A program made the translations under genes and the position numbers. The notes under the pieces are model-generated. The model was given only the letters and a program-made list of their open reading frames with translations, was not told the DNA's origin and searched no databases. DNA of 51,463 nucleotides from Candidatus Aenigmatarchaeota archaeon (GTDB lineage: Archaea; Aenigmatarchaeota; Aenigmatarchaeia; GW2011-AR5): positions 1 through 51,463 of the forward strand of contig JACPAG010000006.1 of NCBI GenBank assembly GCA_016180945.1. Direction: 5' to 3'. Below, piece by piece: positions 47,276 to 51,463 of the stretch (within the stretch, counting starts at the first letter, position 1; the number at the start of each line of letters is the position of its first letter).

Positions 47276-47311
47276 CAAAGTATAGATACTTTATTGTTAA
47301 AGGTGATTTTT
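47263..47311 (+). promoter_or_regulatory. switch-like leader of the 337-aa orphan
   Basis: AAAAACACTTTGACAA (47263-47278) can pair, with two bulges, with TTGTTAAAGGTGATTTTT (47294-47311), which holds the ribosome-binding site. A local hairpin AAAGTAT-ag-ATACTTT (47277-47292) competes by two bases. The upstream arm covers the stop codon of the regulator gene, so a terminating ribosome would open it. Confidence 0.55.
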
Positions 47312-47315
47312 GGAA

Positions 47316-48329
47316 ATGGCAGAAGATGTCGTATTAAAGGTGTATATCCCTAAGGGAGAACATTTAGGTAAACCTTTGGCTCAGTTTGTTGAAGGAAAAG
47401 GAGATAAGTGGTCAAGAATTTTCACTGGGCAATCAGAACCAATACCATTTGGGACAGAAGATGGAAAATGTGTCTCTGTTTTACCTGTTACCTATAGGCC
47501 TAAAGAAGTTGGAAGGGAATTGCCAGATGCCAATTGGGTAATTACAACAAAAGACAAAATAGCAGACCATTTAAACGAAAAACGCCGTCTTGATATCTAT
47601 AGCGACGAAGAAATAGGCGCCTACTTAGCCGCAGAAGGCTTTAAGGTTCTAAGGGGCTTGGAATATAATCCGTGCCTTATTGGTGCAGCTACTTCAAATC
47701 CCGGCGACTGGAGGGCTATAGACCCGATGGACGTATTTACAGGCCATCCATTCGTGGTTTTCAGGGATGTGGAACGTGAACACGATCCCAACGGCCCATC
47801 TACAGATGTTACGATAAATTTTAGGCAACAGTCACTCTACAGCGCATCTATCGGTTCTAAAAACGGCGGCACGCCGCAGAGAATTGCTATTAATTATATT
47901 TTAGGCAGCGAAGAATCCCATGCGGATGGTAGCCCGAACAGGGTTATTATCCCTGTTATTCAGAGCGGGAACTCAATAGCAGATGCAAGCAGGCTGTTAG
48001 GAAAAATGGGAAAGCCGCCACTTCGAATTCAAGAATTTCTTTATTTTTCAGAACCTGTAATTCTTGTAAGACAAGAAACAGCCGAACAGTATCCGCATGT
48101 TGTTGCAAGATTTGACGACCTTGCCGATGGGATAATAAGACGCGGCAAAAGATTGTACCCTCACTTTTTTGAGCCTCCGGGTGTGATAGCCGCATATTCT
48201 CCGCAGTTCATAGATTTTATGAATAAGCATTACACAGTAGGCAGTCCTGAAAGAGATGAACTTTTAAGAAGATTAGGGCTTCCGCTTAATTTCGGAGCCG
48301 CCGCACCAGTAGCGTGCTATGTGCACTAA
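47316..48329 (+). CDS. hypothetical protein, 337 aa
   Basis: Not recognised. Soluble, mixed alpha/beta, no membrane segments. Notable stretches: MAEDVVLKVYIPKGEHLGKP, IGAYLAAEGFKVLRGLEYNP, FTGHPFVVFRDVEREHDPNG, IPVIQSGNSIADASRLLGKM and a C-terminal YFSEPVILVRQETAEQY..VVARFDD. Few Cys. ATG at 47316 follows TTAAAGGTGATTTTTGGAA. It is in an apparent operon with the AbrB-like regulator upstream, which may control it. Confidence 0.7.
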   Translation: MAEDVVLKVYIPKGEHLGKPLAQFVEGKGDKWSRIFTGQSEPIPFGTEDGKCVSVLPVTYRPKEVGRELPDANWVITTKDKIADHLNEKRRLDIYSDEEIGAYLAAEGFKVLRGLEYNPCLIGAATSNPGDWRAIDPMDVFTGHPFVVFRDVEREHDPNGPSTDVTINFRQQSLYSASIGSKNGGTPQRIAINYILGSEESHADGSPNRVIIPVIQSGNSIADASRLLGKMGKPPLRIQEFLYFSEPVILVRQETAEQYPHVVARFDDLADGIIRRGKRLYPHFFEPPGVIAAYSPQFIDFMNKHYTVGSPERDELLRRLGLPLNFGAAAPVACYVH

Positions 48330-48370
48330 ATATTTCTAGTTCAATGAATCCCCCGAGATATAGAAATAGG

Positions 48371-48380
48371 CTTATTAAAT
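48371..48380 (+). promoter_or_regulatory. TATA box of the aminotransferase gene
   Basis: CTTATTAAAT is centred about 25 bp before the ATG at 48400, with no ribosome-binding site between, predicting a leaderless transcript. Confidence 0.5.
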
Positions 48381-48399
48381 CTTCTGCAATAGTCTTCTC

Positions 48400-49656
48400 A
48401 TGCCCAAATCTCTGCTGGGCGAAACATCAAGAACCAAAGGCATAGCCGAAAGGGCACTGGCTATAGAAATTTCTGCCATAAAAGAAATGCCCATGCTTGT
48501 TGCAAGGGACGTGCCTGATGCAATTCGTCTCGACCAGGGAATTCCTTCTTTCAGGGTTCCGAAAGCTATCAGAGAATATCTTGCAGAAGCTATAAGGTCC
48601 GTACCTGATATAGGCAAATACTCTTTGCAGCCGGGCATGCCAGCCCTAAGAGAAGCTATTTCTCAGGATTTGAAGCGGCGATTAGGTGTCGGCGTAGATC
48701 CTGACAAAGAAATATTCGTAAGTGCAGGTTCCATAGAAGCACTGGACTGCACGGCACGCACGCTTATAGACCGCGGCGACGAGGTTATATTTTTCTCTCC
48801 GGCATACGAACCTCATATCAATCAGGTCAAGCTCGCCGAAGGTACGCCTGTTTACGTCCCTTTGCGAAAAGAAGATTGGCGGCCCGACATCGCTGCCTTG
48901 GAAAAAGCGATTACCGAAAAAACAAAAGCAATATATGTTTGCAATCCTGCAAATCCTACAGGAACGGTTTTCACAAGAGAAGAAATAGAAGCCATAGTAG
49001 CCATGGCGATGAAGCGCGATATTTTTGTCATAGCTGACGAGGCTTACGATTTTCTCGTTTACGACGGTAAGCCGCATGTCAGCTTGCTCAGTTTTTTTCC
49101 GGACATGAAAGAAAACCTGGTTGTTTGCAAAACATTTTCAAAGCAGCTTGCCATGACAGGCTACAGGATCGGATATATGGTTACTGGCGAGGGCATAATG
49201 CAGCACGTCCTCAAGCCTCATGATGCCGCTGAGATATGCGCGCCGACGCCTTCGCAATACGCAGCATTGTGGGCATTGTCAAACCCAAAACAAATAAACC
49301 CAATTGTAGGAAGCTTCAGGAGGGAGCTTCAGGAAAGGAGGGATTTGATTTACGAGAGGCTTAGCCAGTCACCAGAAGTATTCCATCCAACCAAGCCGGA
49401 AGGTGCATATTACGCTTTCCCTCAGCTTGTAGGCAATTCTGAATTGCCTGTTGATTCTTACGAATTTAGCCGGTGGCTTCTTTACACAGCAAAGGTTTCA
49501 TGCGTGCCAGGCTACGCATTTGGCCCGGGAGGGGAAGGCCACGCCCGCTTCATGTTTGGCGCCCCGCAAAGTACCATTAACAGGGCATTCGACAGAATAG
49601 AACAGCATGCAACTCCTGCAGAGTATGCCAAATTTCTGAACAGTTTGAGAAATTAA
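48400..49656 (+). CDS. PLP-dependent class I/II aminotransferase
   Basis: A 418-aa fold-type I enzyme. Visible: LDQGIPSFRVPKAIREYL (N-terminal arm), YSLQPGMPALREAIS, NPANPTGTVFTREEIE, VIADEAYDFLVYDGK (the Asp that binds the pyridine nitrogen and the Tyr), the Schiff-base Lys in CKTFSKQLAMTGYRIGY, and the substrate Arg in GHARFMFGA. It resembles aspartate/aromatic aminotransferases of archaea; the true amino-acid pair is uncertain. Slightly long N-terminus (about 40 residues before the arm). It converges on two micro zinc-ribbon genes. Confidence 0.93.
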   Translation: MPKSLLGETSRTKGIAERALAIEISAIKEMPMLVARDVPDAIRLDQGIPSFRVPKAIREYLAEAIRSVPDIGKYSLQPGMPALREAISQDLKRRLGVGVDPDKEIFVSAGSIEALDCTARTLIDRGDEVIFFSPAYEPHINQVKLAEGTPVYVPLRKEDWRPDIAALEKAITEKTKAIYVCNPANPTGTVFTREEIEAIVAMAMKRDIFVIADEAYDFLVYDGKPHVSLLSFFPDMKENLVVCKTFSKQLAMTGYRIGYMVTGEGIMQHVLKPHDAAEICAPTPSQYAALWALSNPKQINPIVGSFRRELQERRDLIYERLSQSPEVFHPTKPEGAYYAFPQLVGNSELPVDSYEFSRWLLYTAKVSCVPGYAFGPGGEGHARFMFGAPQSTINRAFDRIEQHATPAEYAKFLNSLRN

Positions 49657-49663
49657 TCCAGAA

Positions 49664-49804
49664 CTAGTCGTCTATCATCTGCGGCAGAGCCCTGCTGAGA
49701 TTCTTGACGTAAACGATATCTCCGCAGCGGCCGCATTTCGCCTCTATAAACCGGCCTAGCAACATGTTTTCTTTCATTTCAGAACCGCAGCATTTAGGTA
49801 ACAT
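49664..49804 (-). CDS. micro zinc-binding protein, 46 aa, tandem copy B
   Basis: MLPKCCGSEMKENMLLGRFI, then AKCGRCGDIVYVKNLSRALP and the end QMIDD. It is closely related to the upstream copy (49827-49970) and to 10632-10766. The Cys pair and CxxC make one zinc site. ATG at 49804 follows AGAGGGGATAATAGATA. Its stop lies 8 bp from the convergent aminotransferase gene. The function is unknown. Confidence 0.8.
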   Translation of the reverse strand: MLPKCCGSEMKENMLLGRFIEAKCGRCGDIVYVKNLSRALPQMIDD

Positions 49805-49826
49805 ATTATCTATTATCCCCTCTTCA

Positions 49827-49970
49827 TCAGTCGTCTATCATGACGGGCGGGGATTTGCTGAACATCTTGACGTAGACTACGTCCCTGCATTTGTTGCACT
49901 GGACCTCGATAAATCGTCCAAGCTCCATAACAGCCCTCATCTCCACTCCACAGCAAACTGGCATCTCCAT
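49827..49970 (-). CDS. micro zinc-binding protein, 47 aa, tandem copy A
   Basis: MEMPVCCGVEMRAVMELGRF, then VQCNKCRDVVYVKMFSKSPP and the end VMIDD. First of a tandem pair that arose by duplication; both end in MIDD. The second CxxC has Arg instead of Gly after it. ATG at 49970 follows GTGGGAGTGATGTAAA, with a TATA box at 50021-50033. A double stop TGATGA closes it. Family members appear three times in this window, hinting at a conserved, highly expressed role that is unknown. Confidence 0.8.
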   Translation of the reverse strand: MEMPVCCGVEMRAVMELGRFIEVQCNKCRDVVYVKMFSKSPPVMIDD

Positions 49971-50166
49971 TTTACATCACTCCCACTGCTTCCCATTCAC
50001 TAATTCATTATTCTTCAACCGCATATATAAATCTAATTTCCCACAATCTTTACACCCGTTTGCAAAGATGCTATAAAATACGACATCAGCCAGATGAAAT
50101 CTGTTCTATGAGGGATTTTTTTGCAAGAATAAATTATATACCAAATTTATCTTCTCTGAAATAATA
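49971..50166 (-). promoter_or_regulatory. promoter region of the tandem zinc-protein genes
   Basis: GATTTATATATGC on the minus strand (50021-50033) is a good TATA box; transcription should begin near 49998, giving a 25-30 nt leader with GGGAGTGATG. The rest (50034-50166) separates it from the end of the 388-aa orphan, with no further gene seen. Confidence 0.6.
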
Positions 50167-51333
50167 CTATGCCGCCAGCCGGTTTCTTACATCCCTTTCT
50201 GTTCTCAGCCAGTACTGAGGATCATCCGGCCTAGGATTTCGCGCCCCGCCAATGTTGCGAGCCAGCACTTCCTCCTTCCAATATCTATAGCTCTCCACGG
50301 TTTCCGGGTCATCAGGACGTCTTACCTTTAGTCCGTCATGCATGATTTCTTGAATAAAATCATCCCTGCGCTCAGCAGGAGTCCAGACCATTGTCTGCGA
50401 TTCTATAACGGGTTCGCCTACAACGTACAGAGGCCCTTGTTCAGTTTGAATCGCATTCACTCTTCTGAGAGTGCCGCCTGTATTTACAATGCCTATCGTT
50501 ATCAGTCCTCTTTGCCTTGCCACTGCCTCCAACTTTCCATCACCTGTTTCAACATCTCTTTGGTCTGCAAAGTTGACTTCGTTTGGGAAAACATATCTGT
50601 ACAAATCCAGATATGACATATCAACATAAACAGGTTCCTGCGTTTTTGACAGGTCTGGCAGGTCGTTTCGCCATCTGATTAATCCTAATTTCGATGCAGG
50701 CACCATCACTGACTGCATCGTCCAGTCGTCTATAGGAAGCGCACCTTCCAAGACAAGCCCTAGAGGACCGGGCTTGTGGTCTTTGTCATAGACCTCTTCC
50801 CATCTTAGATATCTGTTGTCAAATTTTCTGTGGTTTATTGCAGCATCATGAAGAGCCTCTTGTACACTCTCATCGAAACCAGCAAGCCCGCCTGCAAGGC
50901 CGTTTACGCGCCATCTGCCAAGTTGCTGCGGCACTTCGTAATGGTCCATTCCTACCAGTCTAACCCAGTAGCCGGCAATAATTGCCTCCTCGTATTGGTC
51001 AAACGCTATCCTAGAAGGTTGTCCCACTCTTCTATCGTTTCGGCGTATTGCCAGGCTCTTCGCCGCCGGCTCTTGCTCTTGGACTTCATTAAAATATCTT
51101 TGGACGTCATCCGGAGACATAGGCCTGCCGGCAGAAATGGCGTCTTTGATGTGTTTCGTGTGCCGTACCCAGCTTTCAGCGTACTGTTCTGGCACAGCGC
51201 CTATAGAAGCGAGATATCCAACTTCCCTTTCCAGACTTCTTCCCCACAGCTGAATAGCAACCGCAACCGGATAAGGAGGCGACTTAGCTTTTGCCTTGTT
51301 CGTTTCATATTTTGTAGGTTGCTGCAGCGTCAT
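50167..51333 (-). CDS. hypothetical protein, 388 aa
   Basis: Not recognised. Soluble, Arg- and Trp-containing protein, no Cys zinc motifs or membrane segments. N-terminal basic helix (TKYETNKAKAKSPPYPVAVA), then RQSR-type helical part (SPDDVQRYFNEVQEQEPAAK), a central RWRVNGLAGGLAGFDESVQE, a strand-rich region (GPLGLVLEGALPIDDWTMQS, EPVYVDMSYLDLYRYVFPNE), and a basic C-terminus (RRPDDPETVESYRYWKEEVL). GAGGGTAGAAGTAT precedes the ATG at 51333. It is an orphan of the same soluble, Arg-rich style as the genes at 14824 and 47316. Confidence 0.65.
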   Translation of the reverse strand: MTLQQPTKYETNKAKAKSPPYPVAVAIQLWGRSLEREVGYLASIGAVPEQYAESWVRHTKHIKDAISAGRPMSPDDVQRYFNEVQEQEPAAKSLAIRRNDRRVGQPSRIAFDQYEEAIIAGYWVRLVGMDHYEVPQQLGRWRVNGLAGGLAGFDESVQEALHDAAINHRKFDNRYLRWEEVYDKDHKPGPLGLVLEGALPIDDWTMQSVMVPASKLGLIRWRNDLPDLSKTQEPVYVDMSYLDLYRYVFPNEVNFADQRDVETGDGKLEAVARQRGLITIGIVNTGGTLRRVNAIQTEQGPLYVVGEPVIESQTMVWTPAERRDDFIQEIMHDGLKVRRPDDPETVESYRYWKEEVLARNIGGARNPRPDDPQYWLRTERDVRNRLAA

Positions 51334-51365
51334 ATACTTCTACCCTCAAATTTTCCAAAAATTCA

Positions 51366-51463
51366 TGTGAAAAATCTTTGTCTCCACCGGTCAACGGACC
51401 GGTGGCACAGGAAGGAACTGAGTTCCTTCCGTGCAGAAGGACTCGCAAGTCCTTCTTGCATCA
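51366..51463 (+). repeat. second copy of the 26-bp repeat with hairpins, cut by the window edge
   Basis: The 26 bp at 51366-51391 equal 34514-34539. CCACCGGTC-aacg-GACCGGTGG follows, then the hairpins GGAAGGAACT-ga-GTTCCTTCC-type and AGAAGGACT-cgca-AGTCCTTCT ending in TTGCATCA. The last also occurs before atpF. Confidence 0.6.

Overview
The window is archaeal. It carries an A/V-type ATPase operon in the archaeal order H-I-K-E-C-F-A-B-D, transcript cleavage factor TFS (two paralogues), Lrp and TrmB-type regulators, AlaX, a 2-oxoacid:ferredoxin oxidoreductase and a Dpo4-like Y-family polymerase. Many genes have a TATA-like box about 25 bp before the start codon (leaderless mRNAs); others have a strong GGTGA-type ribosome-binding site. 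Tight packing and many very small zinc-ribbon proteins would fit a small-genome (DPANN-like) archaeon, but that placement is inference.

Layout. 1-4.0 kb: a cut-off LamG surface protein, then the ferredoxin oxidoreductase alpha/beta pair. 4.1-7.9 kb: small unknown genes, a phosphoesterase, a His-rich membrane-anchored protein coupled to a CcdA-like transporter, a stand-alone ATP-cone protein and two micro-ORFs. 7.9-12.3 kb: a TrmB-like regulator with three sensor repeats and a very structured leader, small zinc ribbons and AlaX. 12.3-15.4 kb: membrane proteins, an acetyltransferase and orphan genes. 15.5-19.8 kb: a deoxyribonucleotide island (NrdR, adenosylcobalamin-dependent ribonucleotide reductase, cobalamin adenosyltransferase, SufT-like protein). 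19.9-28.3 kb: a VapBC-like module and purine genes (GuaA, GuaB, PurA) interspersed with regulators, a kinase-like orphan and DNA polymerase IV. 28.4-34.5 kb: envelope proteins (cupredoxin lipoprotein, RnfD/NqrB-like protein, Lon-type protease, DUF151 protein, a Thr-rich Kazal protein). 34.7-44.6 kb: TFS and the nine-subunit ATPase operon. 44.6-51.4 kb: DEAD-box helicase, second TFS, AbrB-like regulator, aminotransferase, two more micro zinc ribbons and orphans.

The most unusual feature is the non-coding layer. (1) A dispersed motif, TGGC-RM-TCGACT, then a hairpin of variable sequence, then AGGGGA, occurs about 12 times, mostly immediately before genes with the final G-run forming the ribosome-binding site; one copy lies in frame inside the ribonucleotide reductase gene. 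(2) Clusters of short perfect hairpins, sometimes closed by a long outer stem, punctuate intergenic regions and above all the ATPase operon. (3) Several genes (nrdR, atpA, an orphan after the AbrB gene, both TFS genes) have leaders in which an upstream strand can pair with the ribosome-binding site and, in some, also with a competing proximal strand, like a translational switch. (4) Tiny basic ORFs (7-19 codons) have their own promoters and ribosome-binding sites. No tRNA, rRNA, CRISPR array or transposase gene was seen.
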